This document shows, in pieces, positions 34,056 to 48,600 of a stretch of 64,000 bases of DNA. The position numbers and the translations under genes were made by a program. The stretch spans positions 54,331,755 to 54,395,754 of the forward strand of contig CM048853.1 in NCBI GenBank assembly GCA_026545225.1, in the 5' to 3' direction. Source of the stretch: Cornus controversa. Lineage: Eukaryota; Streptophyta; Magnoliopsida; Cornales; Cornaceae. The notes beneath the pieces are model-generated. The model ran no database searches and had not been told where the DNA came from. It saw nothing but the letters and a program-made list of their open reading frames with translations. Positions within the stretch are counted from its first letter, which is position 1, and each line of letters starts with the position of its first letter.

Positions 34056-37000
34056 GTATAATTATTAGTGACAATTTTGCTCTCTCTCTCTAAATTATTC
34101 TCACTAAATTTTCATCCATTCGTGATGTTGGTTTCATTCTATGCTAATTAGAGATTTTAGGGGCTTCACTGTTAAGTCAGACCCGCGAGTACCGAGAATT
34201 GTAATTTATTTGCACTGCTTACAAAGAAGTGACTCAATATCAGGAGTATATTTGTCGCTGTCACTTCAAAGTTAAAATTTATAATTATCCATAGTGATGG
34301 ATTGCAAAGTCTTTCTTGATTTTTTGAGTGCATGCTTTATCATATGCCAAGAGAAGTGTCAGGAAATAAAATGGAGGTTTGCTTGTAGACCCTAGAAACG
34401 TGTTTGAATTTTTTTCTAGAGGTAATCTTTTGGGGTGACAAACATCTTTATTGTTGGGACTTCTTTACCACTTCAGTTATTTTTACAGCATAAATTATTG
34501 CCATTTTTCTAGACATGAGTATACACTGCATTAAATTGTTGTTATTGCAATATAGACTGAGGAATAGCTATGAGGTTCATAGATTTTGGACTAGGAAAAA
34601 GCCAACTGTTGCAACACTGTTTGATCTGCCAGTTCAAAAAACATACTTGTTTTAGGATTGTTCCATGAGAAGAGGTTTTTGCAGTAAAAATATTGATTAA
34701 AACCATATTTTTTTGACTGGATTTACCTCAAGTATTTGATGATATCGCTACGAGGAATTCTTTTGTCATAATATAGTGAGTGGAGAGTCCTGTGAATTGG
34801 GATTTACCACTAGATTCTGATGATCACTTTCAAGATAAAAATATATTGCCTGTGGAAATTTAGATTGCATTGTGTCATGTAATAGATATAGTTTATCCTT
34901 AAGTTGTAGATAGATACTTGATAAAATTATTGTCAACTGAGGATTGTTCAACACTGGACTGGCTTTTATGGAGAATAAGTGAGAAAGAACTGTAGAACAA
35001 GTCCTACAACTGTCGTGAAAGCTTTATGAGATTTGAGAAGTGAAAGAGGTAGACTGTCACATTATCACTCATTAATAGTTGATTTCCTTTTTAATCTTAT
35101 GATTGGTACGAGTAACAAAACTAGAAATGTGTTAGAATTGAAAGGATTGAGAATTAGTCGAACCAAAACCAAGTATATGGAGTACAAATTTAATAAAGAC
35201 TCATCATTGATAATATAATGTTAACACTTCAAAACCAAAAAATTACTCAAAGCAATCATTTTTGATATATCTAGGATCGATAATACAAAAGGATGGAGTG
35301 ATAGATACTACAGGACCATTATTAGACAACTATGTTGTATGGAGCAAGTGTTCCTAAAAAAGAGAGAACGCAGTGAAAAAGAGAATGCTAAGATGGATGA
35401 GTGAAAAATTAGGAGAGATAGGGTCACTAATGAGAGTGTGAGAGAAAAATTAGGAGAGATAGGGTCACTGAAAAAGAGACAAGAATGCCTTCATGTACTG
35501 AAAATGAGAATGCTAAGATGCATGAGTGTTGTATGGAGCAAGTGTTCCTAAAAAAGAGAGAATAATAAGAGTGTGAAAGAAAAATTAGGGGTGACACCCA
35601 TTAATGAGAAAATTAGGGAGAGTAGACTTAGATGTTTTGGACACATATATCGGAGACCTAGAGACACTTCGGTCAAACGAGAAAGACTATGAGAGACGGA
35701 GAGGCCGACCAAAAATTACATGGGATGGGGTTATTAAAAATGATTTAAAAAAGTTAAATATAGTAGGCGAAATGGCATGCAATAGGAAGGATTGGAGAAA
35801 GAAAATTCATGTGGCCGGCCCCATTCATATGGGATTAATGCAAGGATGATGATGATTGGTATAAGTATTAAATAGTAATTTATAAGTTCCCACACAAATC
35901 AATGATGAAAAGCAGGAATATTGATTTGATCCAAAGAAGGTAGATTGAAGGAAAACAAGTAACAGTTACTGAAAAGAATAACCTCTGGATGTAGCAGTAA
36001 CACTTCATGAAAGAACATGCTTCAAACTCAAGGATGGCTTCATTTTGAATAAAACCTCTCCCAAAAATCTATGTGATGCAGGATGGGCAGGAGTGTATTT
36101 AGTTCTTGCGTTGTGCCTTGGTCTCCATCACTGTGCTTGTAGAGGGAAAATGTTGGAAAGTCTTGGGCCCTCTTTTTCCAAAGCAGGCCCGCCTGCAAAT
36201 TTATCTACTGAAAGATCTGTTGTGAAGAATGGAAGGAAAAAATTGGTGATTGCTTTGTCTGCATTGAAATGTAAAACAAATAAAATCTTTTTTATTAGGA
36301 AAAATGCAGGAAAAATTATTACCCTCATTAAAAATGGACTAGACGAGGGTGGATAAATTTAGTGAAAGTTGCAGACAGAATGAATTTTAATTGACTTTCC
36401 GAGCTGCTTTTTTCTTCAGTCAATGACTAGTACCAGTTGTTATGCTTATGATTCTCCTGTTCATATTGCTTGATCAATCCTTCTTTCTGATTGCTGACTC
36501 CATACCTGTTGTGGAAGTACCATTATCAGAGAATTATTGATTAGGGTTTTCTGGCCATATAGATTAGATGGGCTCATACTTTGTATTTTTTAATATTTTA
36601 TCTAACGAATATATTGTTCCTTTACTTTTAAGCAATTACTTCTTTATTTTGAAATATGCATTTGATTTTTGGATGACTGTTGATTATTATAATATTGTAA
36701 ATTCGACTTTTTTCATTTGTCTGACAGGCAGCTGATATAAAACTCCTTGGGTCCCTCAACAGAGATGACCTGAAGAAAATTTGTGGTGATAATTTTCCTG
36801 AATGGATATCTTTCCCTGTTTTTGAGCAGGTTAGAATATTTTTTGTCTGTTCAGTTGCCTATTGAAGTTCTGAATGGAATCTCCCCCCCCCCCTCCCTCT
36901 TATCTTCTCCTACACAATCATGGCCATTTACTTTATTTATGCTGCCTTCAATATTTTAGTTATTATAATCATAATGGTCTTGCTCAGATCAGATCTACTG

Positions 37001-39620
37001 GTTGTTGAACCTTGCAGTGTCTAATATTGGCTTGTTATGACGATGAATGTGTTGCAAAGTTCACCAAATCGTTTGTAGTGAATTCATTTAAGCTGGAGTA
37101 ACACAGCCAATATATATTTTTAAGCACGAATGGTGAAAGATGTTGTTGTGAAGCCTAAATGAATTGCTTTATGAAATGGTTTAAGAGATGTTCATTCCAT
37201 GAAGTTAAATTGATTTCGTTGGTAGTGAATATTTCATGTTAATGTCCTGTTTTTCTTTTTATGGCTCTCTCTTTCAGGTGAAATGGCTGAACAAGCAGTT
37301 GAGCAAACTGTGGCCATATATTGCTGATGTAAGCTCCTCTGCTCGTTTTTCTATGATCTACATAATAAGTAGTAGTATAAGATACATGATATTTATTAGC
37401 TTTAAGAAATGTTTATGGGATAGTGTGCAATGTGCCTTCTGGTCCTTCTGAAGATTGGCATTCTCCGATGGCACCTTACCCACCAATCTCAAAACACAAA
37501 TAACTAATAATTAAGGCAGAACGTATTTCCTGGTTATTAAACGCATTGGTTTAGAAATTCTCTTGGTTTTCTCAATTATTGCCTCTCACTCACTCCTAAG
37601 GCTGCCTCTGTTTTCACCCTACTCCCACCTCCTGAGCTTTCCACCATTCTGAACGGAATGCCTCCATTATGGTAGTAGAGCCCAAATGACCAACACATTG
37701 CCGTAGTAAATGTGAACAGTTACTACTATAGTTTATTAGTAATTGCTGTAATTTACTATAAAACATTTGTTCCTGTATGAGCCAAGAAGCAATTTCATGA
37801 TCAAAGAATTTATAGCAATAGAAACAATAAAGTTGAAGGCAAAAGAGATTATAGATTTAGGATCTTATATAATGCTATGGTTTCTGGTACTTCTCAATAG
37901 AAATTGGTTGTGATAACCAGTTTATATGTCATACATATGCTTTAAAACTATGTAATTACAAAATAAATATTAGTGATATACCTTTAAAACTATGTTGGTA
38001 TCTTAAAATAGTGACTGATTTAAGGCATTATGCAATTTCAAAATTGTGATTATAAAGGGACCGGCTGTATAAAGTGGTTTGGGTTTTGTTATATGTTATG
38101 TGTTTATTTGCATTTGGCAAACAATAGCTGCTTGGGAATTTAGTTTTAGGTGGTAGTATGTTTCCAAAGTAATTTCAGGGTACAATTTTCACATATGGCT
38201 GGAAACCTCCTAGAAACTTTGTGGAAATGCTTTTGAACAAATGTGGTGCCTCAGAAATATTTGAAGTAGACCTAAGATGTCCTCTCTCTCTCTCTAACTC
38301 GTGTGTGTGTACCCATGTTTGAGTGCTTCTTTCTTATTGGAATTCAGTTCCTTCAAGTGTCTTCTCTGTAGCCTGTAGGTGACTTTTTCTGTATCAGTGT
38401 TTTGCTTTGTCATAGCTTCAGAATTAGTATATTCAGAATTATTTACTTGCTTTATTTTTCTTATTTATTATGTGGGATCACTTCTTGCTTTTTTTTTTCC
38501 TATGATGCTTGCCTAACATTTTATTATGGTAATGATGTGGCAAATAACATCTCTGAGCATTATTCTTTATTGTTTTTCTTTTTTTATTGGAAATGGATAT
38601 ATTTTGAACTTTTCATGAAAGATGGCATTTGACTTTGCCTTCTATATGATGTACTTTGGTTGTTGCTTTTATTTTCTAAATCGAATTTATCCACCAAGGG
38701 GAGTGCTGCGTTGTTGAAGGGAGAGGAATAGAGAAAAGAGGAAATAACATGACCATTAACAATATGCCATGCATTAGAATTAATTTCATTGCAAATGTAT
38801 TGTAAGTACCATTATTTTTGCATGTGTATATGCATGTATGTAGAAGGTTTAAAAATAAAGAGATAATTTGATGAATAAATTCTTGCATAGAGGAACTTTT
38901 TGACATCATCTAATATCTGATTAGATCATAAGATCTATTAGCACATCATTGCTACAATCTATTTCATTTTTATTTTGGGTTTTCAGCAGTCCTCTCATTC
39001 TTATTTCAATAGTTCAAATCTAACTTATCCCACCCCTCACTCCAGAAAGAAATCATAAGAATGTTTGTTGTCTTCATTTTCAGGCAGCCACGGCAATAAT
39101 AAAAGAATCTGTTGAACCTTTGTTGGAAGAGTATCGGCCTCCAGGGATTACTTCCTTGAAGTTCAGCAAACTGACTCTTGGAACCGTGGCACCCAAAATT
39201 GAAGGTATGTATTAACAGGCAGTCCTTTTAGAACTCATCAATATTTTGCTCAACCTATCATATACCTGGTTTCTTGTATTCTTACATACATCATGGAATG
39301 GCCTGCAAACTCTACCATTTTTCATACAAGTTAAATTTAGTTACCGGCATTTGAGATTTATTTAGTAAATGATGTATGGCAAAAATTCCTGCTAGAAAGC
39401 ACCGACACGGTAGTGGAATGCAACGTGCTAGTGTCGGACACGTGTCCGACACGGACACGCCTATCCAAGGCTCGGACACGTGTCTGACACTCAATAGAAG
39501 TGTCCTATTTTTTTAATTTTTTTTTTATGGATCAGATACCGCAAAGGATATGTCGGGACATGTAGTAGGACACGACACAACGATGGATTTTTTTATAAAA
39601 AAAAAATAGAGAGAAGAAGA

Positions 39621-39680
<60 letters not shown>

Positions 39681-42600
39681 TCATTCTCTATATGTAATAC
39701 ATAAAATCCTAAGATTCAACATACAAACTATAAACTAATACATTATAGCTATATATACATAGCATAGGCTTTGACGTCGTTGGCCTTGACTAGATCTGAT
39801 GATCAAGTCGATTTAGACAACCCAAGGGTGGGCACATGGTGACTGTCACGACCACTTGATCTGCGAGGTCTTGGTGAGAAACAAGATGGGGAAGAGCCGG
39901 AGAGGAAGGACTTTAGGAATGTGGAGATGGAGAGGATGAGAGAGAATCAGTAATGCCGGAAGAGAGAGAGAGTGACATGTGACTGAAAGACGGAAAAAAT
40001 AAAGATTATAAAGTTGGAATAGAGAAAGACGTATCAATTTAATAGAGAAGATAAGATTACAACTTATTTCCTTCACACCTTGTTTGGTCATAAACATAAC
40101 TTGTGACTTTTGGATTTAAAAATAATTATCTGTTTATATGTTTTTATAAAGAAATATGAGATGCATGTGGGTCTAGTTAATTTAAATGGGTTATGTTAAT
40201 AAGGAATTGCGAAAAATTAATTATATATATATATAATAATAATAAATTATTTGGTAAATATCACTGACACCTCCTGAGGTTTGATGTATTGACACACGGC
40301 TACAACTTTGTGAATTTTCGTCACCAAAACCTCCTGTTAGCTTTTTTATTTTTTTAATGTGTGAAATGTCTTGATTGCCCTGATTATTTAAATGTATTTT
40401 AATACAAAAATATCAGAATAGAAAAATGACCACAATATCCTTCATGATAATATGCATTGACAACTAATTTTTATTTTATGTTAATATTATTATTTATGAA
40501 AATAAATAATTATATATATTATAGTGTATATATAGATGAATATTATTATTTATGAAAATAAATAATTATATATATTAGGTTATATATATTATAGTGTAAT
40601 ATAGATGAATAGAGAAAAAGAAAGAGAAATTTGATTACTTTTTTATTTTATGTTAACATTATTATTTATGAAAATAAATAATTATATATATAGGTTATAT
40701 ATATATATATATTATAGTATTTTGTGTATATATAGATAGATAGAGAAAAAGAAATAAATTTAATTACTTTTTTATTTTATGTTAACATTATTATTATGGA
40801 AATAAATAATTATATATATAGGTTTTATATATATATATATTATAGTATTTTGTGTATAGATAGATAGATAGAGAAAAAGAAATAAATTTAATTACTTTTT
40901 TATTTTATGTTAACATTATTATTATGGAAATAAATAATTATATATATATATATATTATAGTGTGTATATATATATAGGTATATTCAAAGGGGTATTTTGG
41001 TCCATTAGACAGGGCTAAATAGATAAATTTAGTTTTCAAATGGGTTAGGTCAAAAGTCAAAGGGCGACATGGTCATTCACCGTCAAAAAGTGCTTTGACA
41101 TGGTGTACTTTTGGCAGGAGGAGGTGTTGGTGATGAAAATTCACAAAGTTGTAGCCGCATGTCAATACATCAAACCTCAAGCGGTGTCAGTGATATTTAC
41201 CCTAAATTATATTATAGTTTTATTGCCGTATCCTTGCTCTGTCCTATTTTTTAAAAATTTGTTATATAGCCGTGTCCGTGTCGTGTCGTGTCATACCCAT
41301 GTCCGTGTCCGTGCTTCATAGAGTTCCTGTAAGTAGTATCTTCCATCACTGAGTTAGGCTTTCGACACCACCAGTAGGCCCTCCTGCAAGTATTTTGATG
41401 GTTCTTTGTCAATCTGACTTGAGAAAGATGTATTGCATTCCTCTAATTTCTTAAACGACATTAATGTAAAGATTGTAACCTAATGGAGTATCAAGATTCT
41501 TGGGTTTGGATATGTCACTTTTGCCTTCTCAAATTGGGTGTGACTTGTTTGGGGTTTTGTGGATTGGCTCGAACCAAGAGTCCAACAAACCTTGAATTGG
41601 GCCCACTTCTAATGGGATCACATCAAACCAACCATAGTTGTTGAAGGCTTAAGGCGCACTAAGGCGCTAAGGCTTCCTGGAGCCTGAGGCGCGAGACGCA
41701 GGCCTGACTGAAGCGAGTTAAAAAAACTTTAGAAAATCTAATTGTTGACCTCAAAAATCAAGATCAATGGTCTTTAGATACATTGACTTAGACTTTGAAC
41801 TCATTTGACTCACTTTATAAAGTTTTATCATGCATTCATTGTTTCAAGAACTTGGCTCAGAAATTTGGCCAAGTGTTAGATTCTAGGGGCAAAATTGTAA
41901 ATATGAATTTTTTTTAATGAATTATGAAATCAAAATTCCGAGTAATTGTACCCCATGATTTATCAGGATCATATGAATGTTCTCAACTCTAAATGACTTG
42001 ATTTGATCATTCAAATTCAAATTGCAAGATGATTTTTTAACTAAGCTGAAAAATTTCATTTTGTACTAAAACTGAAAATCAGATTTTGATTCACTTGGAA
42101 TTTGATTTTGAAACTATTTTTATTGAATTCAAATGGGGGTACTTTCCTTATTTACATTGAATAACTTAAAGTAAATCGAGATTTAACTTAAAGTAAATCG
42201 AGATTTACTTATATGTTTTCAATGTAAATAAGTAAGCAATGAGCAATAGCATTATGTGCACCACTGAAATTTCAACAAGTGTTAAAATTAGCTAAAAAAG
42301 AAAGGTTTCAATCAGGTGCGCCTAGCCAATAGCCGCGTGCCTAATTGAAGGCACCTCGCCTGAGGCTATCTCTGCACTTGTGCCTTGTTGCGCCTCGCGC
42401 CCCAAGCAAATTACATATATATCAATGTCAACTCAAGATTTAAGAAAAACATTAGGCAAGAATAATTAAGAATTAGAGCCAAAATGTTTTACATCATGAC
42501 TCTATTGACACTTTCTTATATTTCCACTAGGGGAGTTCCTCCATGCTTTTGTATATTTCTTGTTGTCAAGAATATAGGCTAAGTTGAGGGAGAAATCTTA

Positions 42601-45600
42601 GAGAGGGAGGAGAGAAATAGACAGTTTTATTGTGTATTCAAAGAGTGGCTACAATCTGAATTTATAATGATCTACAGAACAAAAATAAGGAAAACAACAA
42701 TATATGAAAAACAATGTATATGGAAAGCAGTGATTCTGCCCCTAATTAAGGAATAATTGATATAACCCTAATTAAGGAATAGTTGACTGACGATAATTGT
42801 ATTCTATTCATGACACTCTCCCTCAAGCTGGAGAGTAGATGTCAACAACTCCCAGCTTGCTGCAGATAGAATCAAAGACATGCTTTAGAAGTGCCTTAGT
42901 AAAGATATGTGCTAACTAATTACCAGATGATACAAACGAAGTCACAATTTCTTTGGAAGTCACCTTAGAACGAATGAAATGACAATCAACTTCAATATGC
43001 TTTTGTGATTATTCCAGAAGAAATGAAACAAAAGATACGGTAGAGCTAGGATAGTTATTGTATGAGGTCTACCCAATGCTAGATGCAGAGGCGCATAATA
43101 GATCGATATGAACATCATGAGTTGTCCCGTATTCGCTCGTGAAAACTGGATTATTGACAATGTAAATAGCTGCTTGGTTATCACAATAGAGAATAGATGG
43201 GTCTTGAACTGAAAACCCAAATTCTTGTAATAGAGTTCTCAACTAAGTTAGCTCACAGGAAGTATGTGTCATGGCATGGTACTCAGCTTCAGCACTGGAC
43301 CATGCCACAACTGACTTCTTCTTACTTTTCAAAGTTACTAGATTGTCTCTTATATCATTACTGTCTGTCTGAGGGAGAACTTGCTCAATCAGCATTAGTA
43401 TAACTTTCGATGCGCAAATGTCCAGACGACTGACAGAAAAGACCATGACTTGGAGCCCGCTTAAGATACTTCAAAATTTGTATAACCGCGTCCATGTGAG
43501 GAATTCGTGGGCTAATTATAAATTGGCTCACAACACTGACTGCATAGGCAATATTTGGACTAGCAATGGTTAGGTAAATTATCTTACCTACAAGACATCG
43601 GTACATCTCTGGATCATCAACCAAATCACCAACCTCAGGCAGTAGCTTCAGATTAGTCTCCATGGGGGTTGTTGCAGGTTTAGAACCAAGATAACCCGTA
43701 TCTCTTAAGAGATCAAGAGTATATTTTCTCTGAGATAAACTAATTCCTTTATTTGATTTAGCAACCTCTCAATACCAAGAAAATAACGGAGCTTGCCCAA
43801 ATCTTTAGTGAGAAAATTCAAACCCAAATGATGAATCAAGGTCTGAATTCCCTCCCAGTCACTCCCAATAATGACGATGTCATCCACATAGACCACCAAA
43901 ATTATAATGCCACACTGTCTTTTAAAGAAAATTGAATGATCGGCTTGACTTCTAGTCATGCCATGAGCAACACCGCCTGTTAAACTTATCTAACCATGGA
44001 CAAGGTGACTGTTTGAGTCCATAAATAGATTTCTTGAGATGACAAACACACTCCCCTTGGACTCAAATCTAGAAGGCTGAGCCGAGCCATGTACACTGTC
44101 TCGGTAAGATTAATGTGAAGAAAAGCATTTTGGACATTGAGTTGATGAAGAGGCCAGTCAAGATTGGCAGCAAGAGAGATAATTATGCGAACAAGGTTGA
44201 GCTTAGAATGACCTAGAACCCTAGGTGTCATGCCCCGAAATCCGGATTGCCGGGATGCCCCCGGATTGACCCGAATTCCGAGTGTGAACCCGTTCACTCA
44301 ACCCCGTGAACGACATTAACCACACTCATACGATAGTATCAAGCTCTGATACCACTCTGTCACGCCCCGATTCCCAGATCCCTAGAACCGAGGTGTGAAC
44401 CCGTGAGATTACCCTCACGATATAACCATCACCTGATCATACAATCTCAATTTCCTATCATTTTCAAGAAAATTAGGCATCACTCATTTGAATAAATCAG
44501 ATCCTGATGTGTCATTCATACTTTAAACCTAATTTGGACACTTTTGGACACGTGTCCCCCCATCATTCACATCTAGAAGTTAAAATGGACATTTTTGGGC
44601 ACGTGTCCCCCCATCCTACACATTTTAAATTAAAAATGGACACTTTTGGGCATTTGTCCCCCCATCTTTCACATCTAATACATTTCTATAACATGAATAA
44701 TACAATTGAAATATAACTCAGTCTCTGAATGTCCGTCTCATAAACATACATCAAATGGAATGTACAAGTTACACATATAATAATGTAACTACAGCCTCAA
44801 AGCAATGTCACATGCCACAAGCCGGCATGGATAGCTACCATAATATGGTGTAAGCTTAATCTTTAAAATTCAATTAGATGACCTCGGGCTCCTTTTGAGT
44901 CCCAAAACTTCCACAAGTGACTATGAAGTCCATTTTTCATCCAATCTTGGCGCACAACTTGAAAAATGTTGGGGGGAGCGGGGTGAGCACCATGGTGGCT
45001 CAGTAGAGATACCCCAACCCACCTAAGCGCCAACTCGACGCCAACTTACATGAATGCAAGTCATGGCATCCCTATCGGCTACATGGCATATGATAGAGCA
45101 TTTAAATATACATAGCATAATCATTAAATGCACGTAAGCAATATCTATCATATAGACAATCCCAAGCAATGCATGCTTCACCTCACAACTTAAATCATGC
45201 ACATAACTATTTTGTCAACCACTATGTATACAACATATTCATGTACAATGCTTACACTTCATGGATAATTATAGATAACCACAAGCATTATCAAGTCAAG
45301 CATTTTGCATACATTCTTCAAAACCTAGGAAGCACGGACACACCAAAATGGGTGAAGAATTCGTGTTGGACACGCCAAAAAACGTGTCTGGAATTTTTTT
45401 TTTTTTTTGAATTTTCGGACACGACATGGACACGCTAAGGATATGCGTCCGACACGGCATGAGTGCGTGTCCGACACGCGTGTCTCATTCTTGGGGCATT
45501 TTTACAAAAAATTTTAAAAAAAACTGGGTTCAAGTGTAAATATAAAGAGTTTTTTTAATAACTTCTACTTCCTATTTTCTTTCTTCTTCTTCTTCTTCTT

Positions 45601-48600
45601 CTTCACAAACCCTAATTTTTTTTCTCTTTTTCTTTAACCTCTTGTTTCCATAAATCATTTTTTTTTTCCATGGATTCTTACTTTATGTTTCACTAAGCCC
45701 TAATTCTTTTCCAAACAAAACTCTAATTTCTTTGTTTTTTTCTTCTTCTTTCTCTTGCTATACACTGTCAGTCTGTCAACTGTTATCTTCTGCTGGTTTT
45801 TGTGTATGGATTCTTACTTTATGTTTCACTAAGCCCTAATTCTTTTCCAAACAAAACCCTAATTTCTTTGTTTTTTTCCTCTTCTTTCTCTTGCTATACA
45901 TTGTCAGTGTGTCAACTGCTATCTTCTGCTGGTTTTTGTGTTTGGATTGGTGGTACTTTGTACTTGTTATTTTTTTGCATGCAAACCTGCTACTCGTTGT
46001 GTTTAGACAAATATGTGTTTTATTAATGGCAATTCAACATGCAAAGCTGTTGAAATTTTTTGTTTCCTTTGATATTAATTTATACCAAACCTGTAGTAAC
46101 CTGTAAACAAATAGGAAAATACTTTGTTGTTTCTTCTTTATTCTTGATTTTTTAACATACAAATAGGATTATGAATTTTTGTTCTTTTCATTTTATGTTA
46201 TAGGGAATTAGATTTTTCAATATGATTTCTTCAGCTGCTAGTAGTACTCCTCCTCCCGAACAAGATGAGACCAAACCACTTTGGAACTATGTCACAAAGT
46301 TAGAGAAAATTGGTGAAGGAGGAGGAAATTTTTTGTTCTAATGCAACTTTTGTCACAAGACTTGGAAGGGATCTTATACAAGAGTTAAGGCCCACTTGTT
46401 GAAGACCTCTGGTTGTGGTATTCAAGTATGCCAAAAAGCCACATCTAATGATATTGCAGATATGCAAAAAGTATTAGAAGAAGCCGAATTGAGAATGAAG
46501 AACTCTAAACCAAAAAGAGTTCCTTTGCCCCCTTCTAGTGCACATTGGGTAATTTGGGTGGTACAACTAGTTTCATTCAAGAGGGTTATGCTCTAAAGAA
46601 AAGAAAGGTAGGTGGGAGTGGAACTAGTAGTGGAAGCGGGAGTGCCATTGAGAAGGCATTTAATCTTGGGGCTTGGGAACAGTTGCACTCAGAGATTGCT
46701 AGGATGTTTTATTCTGCAGGCTTGCCATTTCATTTAGCAAGAAATCTATATTATGTGAGTTCATACAACTTTGCTGCAAGCAATCATATTTCAGGTTATT
46801 TGCCTCCGGGTTATAATCTGTTGAGGACCACTCTGCTTCAAAAAGAAAAGACAAATGTTGATAGATTATTGCAACCAATTAGGGGCACATGGAAGGCAAA
46901 GGGTGTTAGCATTATAAGTGATGGTTGGAGTGATTCGCAAAAAAGGCCACTAATTAATTTTATGGCCATGACAGAAGGGGGCCCTATGTTTTTGAAAGCT
47001 ATTGATTGTTCTGGTGAAGTTAAAGACAAGTTTTTTATTGCCAACTTGTTGAGGGAAGTCATCCACGAGGTTGGGCCCGAAAATGTGGTCCAAGTGATTA
47101 CGGACAATGCCCCAAATTGTAAAGGAGCGGGGCAACTAATTGAAGGACAATTCCCTCACATTGTTTGGACACCTTGTGTGGTCCATACCCTCAATCTTGC
47201 GCTAAAAAATATTTGTGCCGCAAAAAATGTGGAAAGGAATGAAATAGTATATGAAAAGTGTGGTTGGATTGTTGATGTTGCTGGGGACGTTACAAACTTA
47301 CAATGATAAAGAATTTCATCATGAACCATTCAATGAGATTAGCTATTTTCAATGAGTTTGTTTGCTTGAAGTTGCTTTCGGTTGCGGAGACACGCTTTGC
47401 TTCGATTATTGTAATGCTCAAGAGATTTAAACTTATAAAGGGTGGTCTCCAAGCAATGGTAATAACTGATAAGTGGTCTTGTTATAAAGAGGATGATGTA
47501 GGAAAGGCCAAGTTTGTGAGAGATAAAGTGTTGAATGATGATTTGTGGAAACACATTGATAGTATCCTTTCCTTTACTTCACCTATTTATAACATGCTAA
47601 GGGCTTGCGATACCGATAAGCCTTGTCTTCACTTAGTTTATGATATGTGGGATACAATGATTGAAAAAGTGAAGATGACAATATATAGGAATGAAAAGAA
47701 GCGGCTAAGTGAAAGTTCTTCCTTTTATGATGTGGTGTATGGGATACTTGTAGATCGTTGGAACAAGAACAATACTCCGCTTCATTGTTTGGCACATTCA
47801 CTAAATCCAAGGTGAATCATTAGATCTTAATTCTTAAGCTAGTAAATTTTTAATCTTAATTTAGACTTGGGAAATTAAATTATGAAGTTAATGCATTCTC
47901 TAAATTATTGTAGGTACTATAGTGATGCATGGCTTAGTGAGGACCCAAGTCGAATTCCACCACATAAGGATTTGGAGATCTCACGAGAGAGAACAAGGTG
48001 CCTAAAGAAATATTTTAGTAACCCACGAGAGCGTTCAAAAATCCAAGTGGAGTATGCTAATTTCTCATCAAACTCGGGGGAATTCGGGGAGAGTGATTCT
48101 ATTTGTGATAGATATACCATGGATCCGAAGAGTTGGTGGGTTGTACATGGTTCATATGCTCCCATGCTTCAAGAGTTAGCTTTGAAGTTGCTTGTCCAAC
48201 CTTCTTCCTCGTCATGTTGTGAGAGGAATTGGAGCACTTATTCTTTTATTCACTCATTGAGAAGGAACAAGATGGCACCACAACGGGCTGAAGATTTGGT
48301 TTTCATCCATAGTAATCTTCGTCCTCTATCAAGGAGAACCCAACAGTACAATCAAGGACAAACTAAGATGTCGGACATTGCAGGAGATGCATTTGATTCA
48401 TTCGGGGATGTTGGGGTGCTTGAGGTTGCAAACCTTTCACTTGATGAGCCGGATTTAGAGGCAGTAATATTTACTGATGATGGAAGTGTTGGTGATGAAG
48501 ATGATGAGACAAATGAAGTTGGGGTCAAATGCTGAATAGGAAAAGATGAATACTGATCTGTTTTTGTTTTTTGTAAATGAAGTTGGGTCAAATATAGGAA

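Larger units (their letters stand above)
39392..41321. mobile_element. Non-autonomous hAT element (1930 bp) in CLB1 intron 4
   Basis: Ends CTAGAAAGCACCGACACGG and (minus strand) CTATGAAGCACGGACACGG. The 8-bp target duplication is AATTCCTG (39384-39391) against AGTTCCTG (41322-41329), one mismatch. Sub-terminal GACACG/CGTGTC clusters. Contains the MULE-type element 40253-41202. No transposase. Confidence 0.9.

Noticed and set aside
36045-36356. 103-codon open frame inside CLB1 intron 1
   Set aside because: No family recognised, flanked by intron, and not needed for any splice form I can support; could be an unknown repeat.
44507-44716. Three tandem phrases of TGGACAYTTTTGGRCAYRTG in an open frame ([20 protein letters not shown]…)
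   Set aside because: A short tandem repeat (about 60-bp period, three copies) within LTR sequence; repeat-driven open frame, not a gene.
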